In this document: positions 27,036-37,024 of the stretch, in pieces | How the letters are laid out: every line of letters begins with the position of its first letter | Position numbering within the stretch: the first letter of the stretch is position 1 | Assembly: GCF_000210295.1 (NCBI RefSeq) | Contig: NC_026743.1 | Location: 2,046,001-2,110,000, forward strand | From: Trypanosoma brucei gambiense DAL972 | Taxonomy: Eukaryota > Euglenozoa > Kinetoplastea > Trypanosomatida > Trypanosomatidae | Reading direction: 5' to 3' | Length of the DNA stretch: 64,000 nt | Notes under the pieces: model-generated | The model's input: only the letters and a program-made list of their open reading frames with translations | Told to the model about the DNA's origin: nothing | The model's database searches: none | Made by a program: the position numbers and the translations under genes

Positions 27036-28703
27036 ATGACGGATGATGTCTTGAGACAACAGTTAGAAAAGGTTCGCAAAGCTTTTGAAGCTCAAGACTA
27101 CCAAACGTGCGAGACCCTCCTTCAAAAGATGCCAAAGGACGATCTTCAGGTTCAGCACAACTTAGCCATCGTCCGGCTACTGTTGAACCATGCGGATGTG
27201 GAGCAAACCATCGCTGCACTAGGCGACACATCGAGTGATCCCTTTTCCTCAACAAATGATAAAGATACGAAACCCAATGTAACGCTACTCTATGAGGGAC
27301 ACGAAACTGCCCACTTTAATCGCGCGCTGCTGCTGGCACGCTCCGGGCTGGTTCACGAGGCTGCCGTTATCCTTCGTGCATTGCTTGCTATGCACACCAG
27401 TATTTCCGTAGCCGTGCTTGCGAGGGTTTTGTCGCTCCTGCAGGCGATCACGCGAATGCCCCCCGGCTCCAGGCATCGCCAGCGGTCCGACGACGAGTTG
27501 ATTCAGCAGGTTCTTTCCGAGAAGCTCAATGCCTTTAATGAAGACCCCGCATTGTCGCTCATGGTGAAGGCCGCATTCAGTGATATGGGTAATATTCATG
27601 AGCTACCACATGCCACTGATGGAGAGGGGGCCGCCCATTTCAACAACCTTGGTGTGCTTGCAATGGGTGATTCCAAACTAAATGTGGCGTCTCTTTGCTT
27701 CGCAAAGGCTGAGAAAGCAGCTCAGCAGTGTAATTCCCTGTTGGTGCGGCAGCCCATCGTGTACAATGCTGGCCTCTGTGCACTTTTTCGAGGGGAGTAT
27801 GACAGTGCCATTACGTGCTTTCTGTCAGTGCAGGAGCTCATGAAAAGTTCCCCACTCTTTTGGGTTCGCTTTGCGGAGGCTTCAATTGGTAAGTTGCACG
27901 CACAGAAGCGTGTGAGATCGCGGGAGGAGTATGAGCGCATGCAAGATTGCTTCTCGGAGCAGTTGCATAACGGGAAGTTATTGCCCAACTACGAGTTCCT
28001 TACTCTTCCGTGGGCGGTGATTACGCAGAGTCCACTTGTTGATCTGAAGGACAATTCTGTTGGAACTGCATTAGAGGCGCTGGCATCTTGCGCGATACAG
28101 AACGCGTTGGCACTTCTTCTACCACAAAACCACACCACTATTAGTGCAACTGATGCTTTCCCTCACAATGCACAGCTCATCCACTTTGCGCTCTTCTACT
28201 GGTGCGCTTTGGAGATTGTCCGGAAGAACTATACTGTAGTTGTGAATGTGGGATCAGACCTTCTTCTTCTGCACGACCGCCGCCCTCTCTCACCGAATCT
28301 TCACACAGCTCTTCTTTCGTACATGGTGGAGGCGTTAGTGCACCTCAACGAGCCGGACCGGGCCCTAAAGGTCCTCCGCCGTTCTTCGCTATCCAGCCTC
28401 GTGGCAGGTTCCCCCCCAGAGCAATTGGATGCCTACCAGCAGGGTCGCGTAGAGGTGCTGTTCATTAACCTCGCCATAACTCACATTGTGAACGGCTCAT
28501 GGAGTCAGGCAACTTCTGTTGTAGATTCGTTACTGTCGAAATTATACGAAACGCGTGCGGCGAAGGAAAAGGATGGGAGCTCCAGCGGTAATAATCAGGA
28601 TGCGGTTTTGGCGTACCATTTGTTAGTCATATTCCTTGAATTGGCGCAAGGTAACCAGGAGAAGGCTCAAGAGGCGCTTCAGCGGCTTTCATGGTGCGCG
28701 TGA
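27036..28703 (+). CDS. NOT10: CCR4-NOT complex subunit NOT10
   Basis: The protein has 555 residues, starting at ATG 27036. It is all-helical, with TPR-like units. The family signature is clear at about residues 198-270: AAHFNNLGVLAMGDSKLNVA and AKAEKA, then QPIVYNAGLCALFRGEYDSA and FWVRFAEASI, which match the CNOT10 segment where small helix pairs recur. The C-terminal part (LVVIFLELAQGNQEKAQEAL) ends the superhelix. CNOT10 pairs with CNOT11 and docks on the NOT1 N-terminal region. In trypanosomes the NOT10 subunit is reported to help attach the deadenylase CAF1 and is needed for mRNA deadenylation and decay. Human CNOT10 has about 740 residues, so this is a shorter version. The short second exon-like Ser/Asn-rich loop near the end (SSSGNNQ) is probably flexible. 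Confidence 0.9.
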   Translation: MTDDVLRQQLEKVRKAFEAQDYQTCETLLQKMPKDDLQVQHNLAIVRLLLNHADVEQTIAALGDTSSDPFSSTNDKDTKPNVTLLYEGHETAHFNRALLLARSGLVHEAAVILRALLAMHTSISVAVLARVLSLLQAITRMPPGSRHRQRSDDELIQQVLSEKLNAFNEDPALSLMVKAAFSDMGNIHELPHATDGEGAAHFNNLGVLAMGDSKLNVASLCFAKAEKAAQQCNSLLVRQPIVYNAGLCALFRGEYDSAITCFLSVQELMKSSPLFWVRFAEASIGKLHAQKRVRSREEYERMQDCFSEQLHNGKLLPNYEFLTLPWAVITQSPLVDLKDNSVGTALEALASCAIQNALALLLPQNHTTISATDAFPHNAQLIHFALFYWCALEIVRKNYTVVVNVGSDLLLLHDRRPLSPNLHTALLSYMVEALVHLNEPDRALKVLRRSSLSSLVAGSPPEQLDAYQQGRVEVLFINLAITHIVNGSWSQATSVVDSLLSKLYETRAAKEKDGSSSGNNQDAVLAYHLLVIFLELAQGNQEKAQEALQRLSWCA

Positions 28704-30116
28704 AGTTGCTTATATGGGGTCCTTCCGGCCACATGGAGTGCATTTTGTTTTCACGTGAGTGGGTGTGCAAGTCCCGCAAAGGGATGCGCAATTAGTTCCT
28801 ATCGGCTAACATCTTCCTTTAAGGTAGATTATGCCGGTGTGTGTATGTGTGTGTATGTGTGTGTGTGTGTATTGACTGGGGAAGGGGGATTGAAAAAGTA
28901 AATCAAAGGGATTCAGACAGATATGCTCCAAGTAAGTAAGACGAGGGAAGGGCCAAAGAATAACAAAACAAAGGGAGAGGTAACCCATGCAACTGTTATT
29001 ATTGTTGTTAATTTTTTCTTTGCGAATGAAACGAAATCACGCAAGTAATGCAAAAAGGGCCTCAACAAGTTCTTTAGCATTCAAAGGAGCAACGGAGGAA
29101 TGATCAAGGAGGAGAGAAAGGAAGAATTAAGAGTGAGTGTGGTTGAGGGAAAAGAATTGTTCACGAGGGAAAAGCACACACGTTTAAGCCAACGGCGCAA
29201 TGCGAAACACTTCTTTTTTTTTTTTTCTCTTCTATACATGTGTGTGCTTGTGCTTCGTGTTGTAGCTGATTCGGAGCGCACAAAGAGGGAGATCGCAATG
29301 ATATATGACGGACGTGCGTGTCGCTACAACTGCGCTTTGCAACTCCCCATTATTTCCCACTGCAGAAGAGAAGTAGAAAGAAAATAACATCTCGTCACCT
29401 TGTGTTTACCTGAAAAGGAGGGCACCTTGCTTGCCCCTTTCAACCGCCTCTGTGGATGTTGGACAAATTTGGGTGGTGCATAACAGTAGCAAAGTGATTA
29501 CCAAGCGGGTGACGACATGTGATGAGGTTGACCCGGCAGGCTCTTGGGTGTTACTGTGGAAACGGATAATGTCTTGGGGTTCATTTCTCTTCATTTCTTT
29601 CTGTGACAGGTGGTGCGTGCGCGTGTATGTTTGAAGCTGGTGTGAGTGTGAGTGTTTGTGTATATGTGTGTTTATGTGTGTTTATGTGTGTGCGTATATC
29701 GTAGTTACATCTCATGGACTGGGGCATCTTTTGTGGCAAACGCTTCGCAGCCCCCAGCCAAATTCGTCGTTCTTCTTGTTTCTCATGTGCCTTCTTTGTC
29801 TTCCTTGTCAATTGCCTTGGTTGGTTTGCACGGTTGATCCAAGTAAGTAATGTAACCTGTTTCTGTTTCTGTGTCTCCCTTCCCTCCCATCGGTTTTCCA
29901 TTTTTCATTCTTTATCTATTTGTGCTGCTAGTGTTTTATTTCATTGCTTTCCCACCACCCGCTCTGCATCTATTAGTATCGTCACTGGATAGGTGGGGCG
30001 CTGTTGTTTCTCTGGAAAACGAGAGTATCTTACTAGGCACAGTGCTGGGCGTATTGGAGATTAGCATTTAGTCTTCATTCCTGACTTCTCTTTTCCCTCC
30101 TGTTGCAGGCAAAATA
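28704..30116 (+). other. Intergenic, no supported gene
   Basis: This 1.4-kb stretch holds a GT run (28836-28870), a purine-rich part (29079-29170), a T14 run near 29213-29226, GTGTTTAT-type repeats (29640-29700) and a pyrimidine tract (30070-30106). The 95-codon frame at 29100-29387 has no family resemblance. Nothing coding is supported. Confidence 0.55.
30070..30108 (+). promoter_or_regulatory. Trans-splice acceptor of the ADCK2-like gene
   Basis: A pyrimidine-rich stretch ends in TGTTGCAG, with AG at 30107-30108. This leaves an 8-nt 5' UTR before ATG 30117, very short but similar to the centrin case. Confidence 0.65.
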
Positions 30117-31706
30117 ATGCTTCGCCGCATTTGGAGTCACAAAGTTCTCACTACCTTCGTTACATTGCCCGTTGCCTCGGTAGGAGGAATCGCCATTTAC
30201 GTGGAATACCGCCAGAGAACTCGGCCAGTTCTTCCAGTTTTTGCACCGGTGGTGGATGGCAATGGCTCGCTCTTGTTGGATGGCAAAACCGTCCCCAAAC
30301 CTAGCCGGTGGGTGGTGGCGCGACGCGTCGTCGAACTTTTCCTAATTTTCTTTCCCGTTGCCGTCTTGTATGTGGTGATGAGGCTTCGCCGTGACTGGTA
30401 TCTTCTCTGGTTGCAGCTGCTTTTACGGGCTGTAGAGCGCGCTGGACCCGCCTTCGTGAAAGCTGGCCAGTGGAGTTGCACCCGGCAGGATGTCTTTTCA
30501 CCAGAGTTTCGTTCTGTGTTCAAGAAGTTATACGACGAGGTGGACACACACCCATATGAGGTATCACTTCAGATTCTTAGGGAAGAGTTGCAACAGGACC
30601 CAGCCGAAATATTTAGCACGATTGAGGAGAAGACTGTTGGTTCCGGTTCCATTGGGCAAGTCCATAGTGCGACGCTGCGCCACACAGGAGAGCATGTCGT
30701 TGTAAAGGTGATGCACCCAAATGTGGTTGAGACTATCGTGAAGGACTTCTGCATAATCAATACCTTAGCCTCTTTCCTTCACCATCGTGTCCCAGCACTT
30801 GAAAAATATGATCTGCCGGCGCTGGCAATCGCATGGACTACCCACCTTGCGGCTCAGTTAGACTTCCGACTGGAGGCAAGGAATTTAACTTTATTCCGGA
30901 AGAACTTTAGGAATGAACCATATGTTCGGTTTCCCAAACCACTGTTGTCGACGCAGCGTGTACTTGTGGAAACGTTTTGCAAGGGTGAACCGGCCTCCGT
31001 TGAGTTTCTGGCCGCTCAGGAGGAACATGCGCGCGACAAGATCGCAAATATGGGTTTAAACACGTGGTGCAAGATGTTACTGCACGACAAATTCCTTCAT
31101 GGTGACATGCACCCCGGTAATGTTATTATTGACGCCTCCGACCCCCATGAACCGTGTGTATGGCTCATAGATGCGGGTTTGTGCCAACAGATCAGTGAAG
31201 ATGAGGGTGTGATCACTCACAACCTCATGGAAGCTTTTGTTCACTGGAAAGCAGACCTTTGTTGCGATGCCCTGTTAAGCATGGGCAAGCGCCAAAAGTA
31301 TGCCGACGAGAATAAATTTAGGAGCGATATGAACTGGCTCTTTAATCACTGGCGCCCTCTCCACTCTAAGGATGCTGTTGTGACGAACATCCTTCAGGCC
31401 ATATTTGAGTGTGTTCGGGTAAATCAAGTTCACATGGATCCGCCGTATGTGTCTTTGTTATTTGCAGTTCTTGTGCTGGAGTCCTTCATTATGAACCTCA
31501 ACCCGGAGTTTAATATGGTACGGCACGCGGCGCCGTGGTTGGTTGCTGACGGACACTTGACCCGCGGTCTGATGAAAAACATTGTAATGACACGTCTGGA
31601 TTTAATTAAACGTGAGATGGGAGTTTTGCGTGGCCGCCTTAGGGACGGTGCGCATAATGACTTGGCGAAAAATGAAAACGTTCACTTAAATGCGAATGCA
31701 TGGTAG
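30117..31706 (+). CDS. ADCK2: ABC1/ADCK2-like atypical kinase
   Basis: The protein has 529 residues, starting at ATG 30117. MLRRIWSHKVLTTFVTLPVA is a basic mitochondrial-type N-terminus, followed by hydrophobic stretches near residues 15-30 and 68-85 that may be membrane segments. The UbiB/ABC1 kinase-like motifs are all present: KAGQ at residues 115-118 in the context GQWSCTRQDVFSPEF, which is ADCK2-like; GSGSIGQVH as the nucleotide loop; Lys197 in VVVKV; HGDMHPGN at residues 328-335; and Asp352 in LIDAGL. Family members act in mitochondria, and several support ubiquinone synthesis or lipid metabolism through ATPase-type activity. Human ADCK2 is linked to fatty-acid use and coenzyme Q. Function here is by family only. 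Confidence 0.92.
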   Translation: MLRRIWSHKVLTTFVTLPVASVGGIAIYVEYRQRTRPVLPVFAPVVDGNGSLLLDGKTVPKPSRWVVARRVVELFLIFFPVAVLYVVMRLRRDWYLLWLQLLLRAVERAGPAFVKAGQWSCTRQDVFSPEFRSVFKKLYDEVDTHPYEVSLQILREELQQDPAEIFSTIEEKTVGSGSIGQVHSATLRHTGEHVVVKVMHPNVVETIVKDFCIINTLASFLHHRVPALEKYDLPALAIAWTTHLAAQLDFRLEARNLTLFRKNFRNEPYVRFPKPLLSTQRVLVETFCKGEPASVEFLAAQEEHARDKIANMGLNTWCKMLLHDKFLHGDMHPGNVIIDASDPHEPCVWLIDAGLCQQISEDEGVITHNLMEAFVHWKADLCCDALLSMGKRQKYADENKFRSDMNWLFNHWRPLHSKDAVVTNILQAIFECVRVNQVHMDPPYVSLLFAVLVLESFIMNLNPEFNMVRHAAPWLVADGHLTRGLMKNIVMTRLDLIKREMGVLRGRLRDGAHNDLAKNENVHLNANAW

Positions 31707-31911
31707 TGGGTTTAACTGCTGCTGAGGGCCCCCCTTTTTTATTATTTCGTTTCAAACACATTAAACGCACGCATACCCGTGCCGTCTCACTACCGTTTTG
31801 TTTTCCCCTCCCCCTACTAGCGGTCTTTTTTATTTCATCCACACACGTGCTCTGATTGTAAACATTTCTGAGAAGCGTAAAAAGGTTGTGAACGTATTAA
31901 ATGTTGTACGG

Positions 31912-31949
<38 letters not shown>

Positions 31950-33664
31950 CACAAATAAACGAGATGTTTTTTGTTTTTGTTTTTTAGGCTGCAGCACCGT
32001 AGTCCCTGCTGGTGGTTGCATTTGGTTCTGCGACAGGAAGCTTAAAGGGGGCGGTGCCGACGCGCTTTTTTTTTTGTTGTTGTTACCTCATCTTTCAATG
32101 TGTTGCCGTATTTGTGTAGTGCGTAGATTTTACACCGTGCAGAGGTCTCTATGTGTGCATTTCAGCGCCGCATGTCTGCCCCACGCGCGTGGAGAACATC
32201 CGCTAGGGATAATAAATCACACATTACATCGCGTCGATGCCGCGTTCCCTTCTGCATACGGTCATGTCTCGCCATTTCTTTGTTTTAGTTGTCCTACCCA
32301 TATCTTCATATCTGCGGTCTCGTGCTTTTTGCAGCATATTTACTTGCGTCCATGTGTATGGCTGCGTGAGCTTCGACCCGTGTCATGTTCCATGCTTGCT
32401 GTGATTTGGTACGCTCCATTTTGTCATTTCTATCTTTCTATCTTTCTATCTTTCTATTTTTCTATTTTTACTTTTAACTTTTTAACTTGTGCAGTTTTTT
32501 TTTGTTTCTGTTCGTCCTTCTTCTTTCTTTTTTTTTTCTTAATCTTCCATGTCCGTTCGCATCAGTTTTGGAGGTGAGAAAAGCAGGGCCGTTGGTGGGA
32601 TAAATATTTTCACCACTAGCTGGGCGTGGGGAATGGGCAACACGGGTGCTTGTTACTCTTGTGTGTAATTGTACGTATATATTATGTGGTATATATATAT
32701 ATATATACGTGCATATGACCTTCGTCAGTTTATCGCTTCCGGCTTTCCCCACCGGCACGTTTTGTATGTTATATTTTCACCCATGCTTGTTTTTATTTAA
32801 TTTTTTTTTTAAAAAAAGAGAAGAAAAACGATGTTTTTGTCGGTTCTTGTTGGCGAATGTTGTTTGTTTCCGGACGCAATGGTTTGCGGGATGTGGGATG
32901 TGGATGTGGAGGAGAAGTGTCGATTTTTCTTTTCTTTTTTTTATTTGTTTGTTCAAGGTTTCTGGAAGAATTTTAATGCGCATATGCACAGGAGGTTTCA
33001 GCAGCTGGGAACTGTGATAACATAAAGAAAGGAGAAGCACTTGAAGTTATCGGAGAATCGGCACGTGTTGTGAGAGTTTTTCTTTTTTTGTTTTTTTTTC
33101 TTGTTTTGACGTGTAAGGGACTTTGGGGCGTTGATCGCTGTGAGGGGAGGAAAATGTGGGGAAAGATGAGAGGAAGTTTTTAAGGAAAATTTGGGATCAT
33201 ATTCTTACAAGACTTCTTTGGTGGCGAAGTTACGTTTAGTTTTTCGTGTCGGTATCGCCGTTTCGGGAGGTGGTCGCACCACTTCAACGTTTCACAATTA
33301 AATTCCATTACAACATTCGTATATTTCAACCTTTACACTGTTCCGTGCCGATAATGTTTTAATGTTTAAAAAAAAGAAAATTAAGGTATCTGATCTTTTG
33401 TATGCAGTTAGGCCCATCAAATTGCGCCACTGAGCATTATATCGCGACTTCGTGTGCACTTTTGGCACTTCTCTCCTTTCCCTTTTTTTTTTTAATATCT
33501 CTTTGCTTTCATGTACAATTGCTTCCCCGCCCTCGATTACTATTAACCCACCTCCTGCTTCTTATAATGTTTTCTTTTTTTTTTTTTTGCTTCTTTTCAC
33601 CGTTTGCTCACCTTACAATTTATCTTCATCAGCTGCGTGGCGTTGATTCCGCCCACCTCCTTTA
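31707..33664 (+). other. Long intergenic region, no supported gene
   Basis: This 1.96-kb stretch carries a CT run then a GT run (31911-31949), an array of CTTT/CTAT-type units (about 32425-32470), a TA run (32691-32706), and T-runs at 32060-32070, 32533-32539, 32798-32810 and 33577-33588. A 259-codon frame (31798-32577) is made of T-rich codons and repeats and is rejected as a gene. The TBC gene acceptor is probably AG 33631-33632 after a long pyrimidine tract. Confidence 0.6.
31911..31949. repeat. (CT)n-(GT)n compound microsatellite
   Basis: About ten TC units run directly into nine GT units in the presumed ADCK2-like 3' UTR. Confidence 0.95.
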
Positions 33665-34687
33665 ATGGTGGGGTCGAGGACCATCCCGACATCCACGTTG
33701 GGGCGAAACCTGCGGGAAACGGAGGGGGCTGAAACCGATCGATTCGGTTTTTTTATAAGCTCAGAAGAAAAGGCCATGGAGGAGGAATTCCTTCGTGTCC
33801 ACCCCGAGAAGTTGAGTGTACGAGAGCGGTGGTCGAAAGCGTTGCTGCGGTGGGATGGTTGCGCTCACATGAAAAAGAAAAAGTTATGTCGAGTCGGTGT
33901 TCCGCAGTCACAAAGAAAAACAGTGTGGCCACTGCTTCTGATGACATATGGTTGGCAACTTGAGAAATACGGGGATTATCATCTTCTTATGAGCCAGCAG
34001 CCGCGCGATGCAGCAATGTTTGAAATAATCGAGCGTGACCTTGGAAGGACATTTCCAACCCATAGATTGTTTAATAAACCGGGTAGCACAGGGCAAATGG
34101 GGTTGCGTAGTATTCTTCGCGCCTATGCTAATCTCAACCCGGAGACGGGGTATGTTCAAGGAATGGGCTTTCTCGTAGGAACACTTCTTATCCAAATTGG
34201 GGATGAAGAGAGCACATTCAGTGCATTTGTTTCGATTATGGAGAACCCAAGATACTCCATGGCCAAGTTATATGCTCCTGGATTCCCCCTTCTCTTTGTT
34301 CGCTTACATCAACTGCAGAAACTGTTGGGGCGCCATTGCAAGAAATTGCTCAAACGGCTCATGGAGTATGGCATTGAGTTGTCTACCTTTGCAGCCAACT
34401 GGTACCTAACATTGTTTGCATACCACTTCAACTTTGGTTTACTCTCCCGTATTTGGGATATGTTCCTTTGTGAGGGGTGGAAGATCATTCATCGTGTGGC
34501 GATTGCTCTTCTATTGCTGCACAAAAGCGCTCTCGATCGCGCGAGGGATGGTGCAGAGTTACTGATTGCACTGAACACCGCTCATGAAGGAAAGGATGAG
34601 GTGGAGGTCATCCGTAAGGCCCTAAGTGTGAAGTTTAAGACGGCTGATTTAGTCCGGTGGGAGAGGAAGTTTTGTCAACAGCTCTAA
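33665..34687 (+). CDS. TBC-domain Rab GTPase-activating protein 1
   Basis: The protein has 340 residues, starting at ATG 33665, 32 nt after the predicted acceptor. The TBC domain runs from about residue 70 to 300. Catalytic fingers are intact: the arginine finger Arg128 in IIERDLGRTFP (IxxDxxR) and the glutamine finger Gln165 in YVQGMGF (YxQG). Other TBC signatures are RVGVPQSQRKTVWPL near the start, LRAYANLNPETGY, and WYLTLFAYHFNFGLLSRIWD with CEGWKIIHRVAIALL. It should stimulate GTP hydrolysis by a Rab and so control endocytic or secretory traffic. The target Rab is unknown. A clear paralogue lies 3.4 kb downstream, starting at 37025. Confidence 0.95.
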   Translation: MVGSRTIPTSTLGRNLRETEGAETDRFGFFISSEEKAMEEEFLRVHPEKLSVRERWSKALLRWDGCAHMKKKKLCRVGVPQSQRKTVWPLLLMTYGWQLEKYGDYHLLMSQQPRDAAMFEIIERDLGRTFPTHRLFNKPGSTGQMGLRSILRAYANLNPETGYVQGMGFLVGTLLIQIGDEESTFSAFVSIMENPRYSMAKLYAPGFPLLFVRLHQLQKLLGRHCKKLLKRLMEYGIELSTFAANWYLTLFAYHFNFGLLSRIWDMFLCEGWKIIHRVAIALLLLHKSALDRARDGAELLIALNTAHEGKDEVEVIRKALSVKFKTADLVRWERKFCQQL

Positions 34688-35219
34688 AATGAAGGATAGC
34701 GTGGTGGTGAAACAAATTTTGTATCTGATCAGCACACTCGGAAGGACAAGGTCTATTTTATCACCGCATCTTGCCAAGCATGATTACAACGTTTTTCAAG
34801 TTTTCCCTACTAGCCGTTATGCAATGTGTGCTGGTGTTTTTCATGTTTGCAGGGAGTCATGCTTGTGTTGGAAAGTTCTCATTTTTGTAGGGCTACGAGG
34901 CGTCCATACGGTGCAAGGCTGCCAAGTATTCGGCATGTCAAAACATATCAACTCCCAAGTAAGTTGCAGCAGTAAAGAGGTGTGTGAAATAGAGGGGTAA
35001 ACACACTCCAGTTAATGAAGGCTCGTCACTTGTTGGTGCCGGTGCAGGTACTCGCCGCTGGCCATGACGGGTTGTGGATGTATTTACTTTGTTTGTTTCT
35101 CTTTTCCTCTACACTTGTTCGTGGCTTATTTGCATGGGGGCTCGTGGTGCACTGTAAACGGAAGTGTGGGTAGTGTTTCTATTATTACTGTTCCTGTCAT
35201 TTCCTCTCTAAAAATCACT
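34688..35219 (+). other. Intergenic, no supported gene
   Basis: A 103-codon frame beginning two bases after the TBC stop (34689-35000) lacks family resemblance and a nearby acceptor. A T-rich stretch with TTTGTTTGTTTCTCTTTTCCTC (about 35089-35112) and CTGTCATTTCCTCTCTAAAA (35192-35212) precedes the next gene, which makes the ATG at 35220 its likely start. Confidence 0.5.
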
Positions 35220-36233
35220 ATGTTCACTGTTCGTTCTGGCGTTGTGAGATGCGCCAGGTTGTGGGTATTATTCTTTTCCATACGCACACCAGCAATCGCT
35301 CACTCCGCGTCGTGGAATGATAAACGAGCGAATAAGCAAATTGGGCAACTGGGAGGGTTTTGGAGGAGGGGCGCGATGCACATTCATGAAACGATCCCTG
35401 TTGCGATTGTTGACCCTGCGGAGCCCAACGCTGCACCAATACGGAGACACATTGAGGATCGCACGCTTTTTGCGTACCGAAATATGGGGTTCGCTCTCAC
35501 ACACTACCATTCGTCTCTCACAGGCGCAAACCGCCATCCAATTGTCATTGAAAACATGAACCAACTCCGCGTTTACCACAGGCGGGAGTACACGTACAAC
35601 TTGCTTCTCCGTCGCACGTACAATGTGAAAACGTTTCAAACGGTTTTGGGAATTATTGCAGATTCTAGAGAGCCATTTAACAACGTGAATCAGCTACAAA
35701 ATACCAAACTCTACGCATACCGCAATACATCTGCCGATCAGGAAGTTGTCCATCGTTTTAGCAAAGAGGCGGTAGGTGGCTCATACACGCCACCTCAATA
35801 CATGAGGTTTGATGCACTGATCACAGGTCCTCATGCATCTGCCTTTATTACTTCCCGCGACAGCATAACCGAGGAGTTTGTTATAAATTTTGTGCGGGCT
35901 GGGCATTACACATATTACTTGCACCAACATCTCAGTAATCCACGGTATCTTCCTGCTTGGGAAAAGATTTATGGTCCCCGGGGGTCGCGCCCCGCGAAGC
36001 CGGTTCTCTTTTACATTGGCGTTGGGCCGCAGGAGTTCCCGGAGAGTTCAATGAGTGCAGGCATGCAGCGGTCGCTGCACGCCATGGTTGAACGTTGTGT
36101 TGATTGTCTGGAGACACCGCCACCGGGGATTGCGGCAGATTTAATTCCCTTCTCTGTACGTGAAACCGCTCGAAAGTACGGCGTTCGATTGCTGCAGCGA
36201 TGGCGAATGCGCTACTTCGCACTCCGATGTTAA
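35220..36233 (+). CDS. Unrecognised protein, probably mitochondrial
   Basis: The protein has 337 residues. The frame is open from 35064, but ATG 35220 follows the pyrimidine tract. MFTVRSGVVRCARLWVLFFS is a basic, hydrophobic N-terminus that would suit mitochondrial import. The body is globular and rich in Arg, Tyr and His, with segments HYHSSLTGANRHPIVIENMN, YHRREYTYNLLLRRTYNVKT and RFDALITGPHASAFITSRDS, and a helical C-terminus (ETARKYGVRLLQRWRMRYFA). The motifs do not match any family known to me. Frequent Arg and Tyr clusters resemble kinetoplastid mitoribosomal or RNA-editing accessory proteins, but that is only an impression. It lies between two TBC paralogues, with no functional link implied. 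Confidence 0.8.
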   Translation: MFTVRSGVVRCARLWVLFFSIRTPAIAHSASWNDKRANKQIGQLGGFWRRGAMHIHETIPVAIVDPAEPNAAPIRRHIEDRTLFAYRNMGFALTHYHSSLTGANRHPIVIENMNQLRVYHRREYTYNLLLRRTYNVKTFQTVLGIIADSREPFNNVNQLQNTKLYAYRNTSADQEVVHRFSKEAVGGSYTPPQYMRFDALITGPHASAFITSRDSITEEFVINFVRAGHYTYYLHQHLSNPRYLPAWEKIYGPRGSRPAKPVLFYIGVGPQEFPESSMSAGMQRSLHAMVERCVDCLETPPPGIAADLIPFSVRETARKYGVRLLQRWRMRYFALRC

Positions 36234-37024
36234 TGCATTCCCGGGGGAGGGGAGAATGTTTGCTACCCTCAGAGTGCGTTATTTTCCCAACCTTATGCAC
36301 TCGTTTTTGTATATTTGTATCATTAGCTGCTGTGTCGATAATAACTGGTGTGCGCCGTTCTCTGGTTGTCGGTGCTGTCCGGTTGTTCGTGCAATTGGCA
36401 TTTATATATAAAAAGATGTGTATGTGTTCGTTGAGACGGCACATCAGCAAGTTTACCGTCGCAATTTAAACGTCATCGAACTTTGTGATTGGTGTTGTTT
36501 CGTCTTGTTCCCCACCTTACTTGACTTTCGTTGCCAGACAATCGCTTGTTCAGGTTTTCTTTTGCTTTCTACTCTCCCTGACGCCGTGGCCTGTATGTAC
36601 ACCATGCGGAGTGGCGGTATCACTTCAGGCCATGCCGGTGTAGTGAGGCAATAGGTACTGTTTGTTGGATATGTGGGGACTTTTGTTGTGTATCTTTGGA
36701 GGAATGAGAGAGACACGTATTTTTTTTCTTTTTTCTTTTTTGGAAGGTGGACATGTTGCATGTTGCATGTACTTATTCACTTCCCAACTACCTTCTCACG
36801 AGTCGGTCTTTTGCCTTTTGAAAGTCTCCTTCTTTTTCCCTTTTTATATAAAGGTTGCTTTATTACACCTTCCAGCCTAGCGATAGACTCGAGCGTGTGC
36901 GCAGGTCCCCCCTCCCCTTCCCGTCGTTTCCGCTGATTCATTTCTCGGATTGTCGGGCTGTTGTCCCCCCCTTTGTTTTACCGTTTCCGTCATATTTACT
37001 CGGTGACGCCATCACCCATTTGCC
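36234..37024 (+). other. Intergenic, no supported gene
   Basis: T-rich with a T8 run (36720-36728) and a pyrimidine-rich stretch (36910-36995). Short frames on both strands look random. Acceptor candidates for the second TBC gene include CGCAG at 36899-36904 and later AGs. Confidence 0.5.

Noticed and set aside
31798..32577. 259-codon + strand frame
   Set aside because: Made of CT/GT runs and T-rich codons (long Ser-Leu, Val-Cys and Phe stretches), typical of translated UTR.
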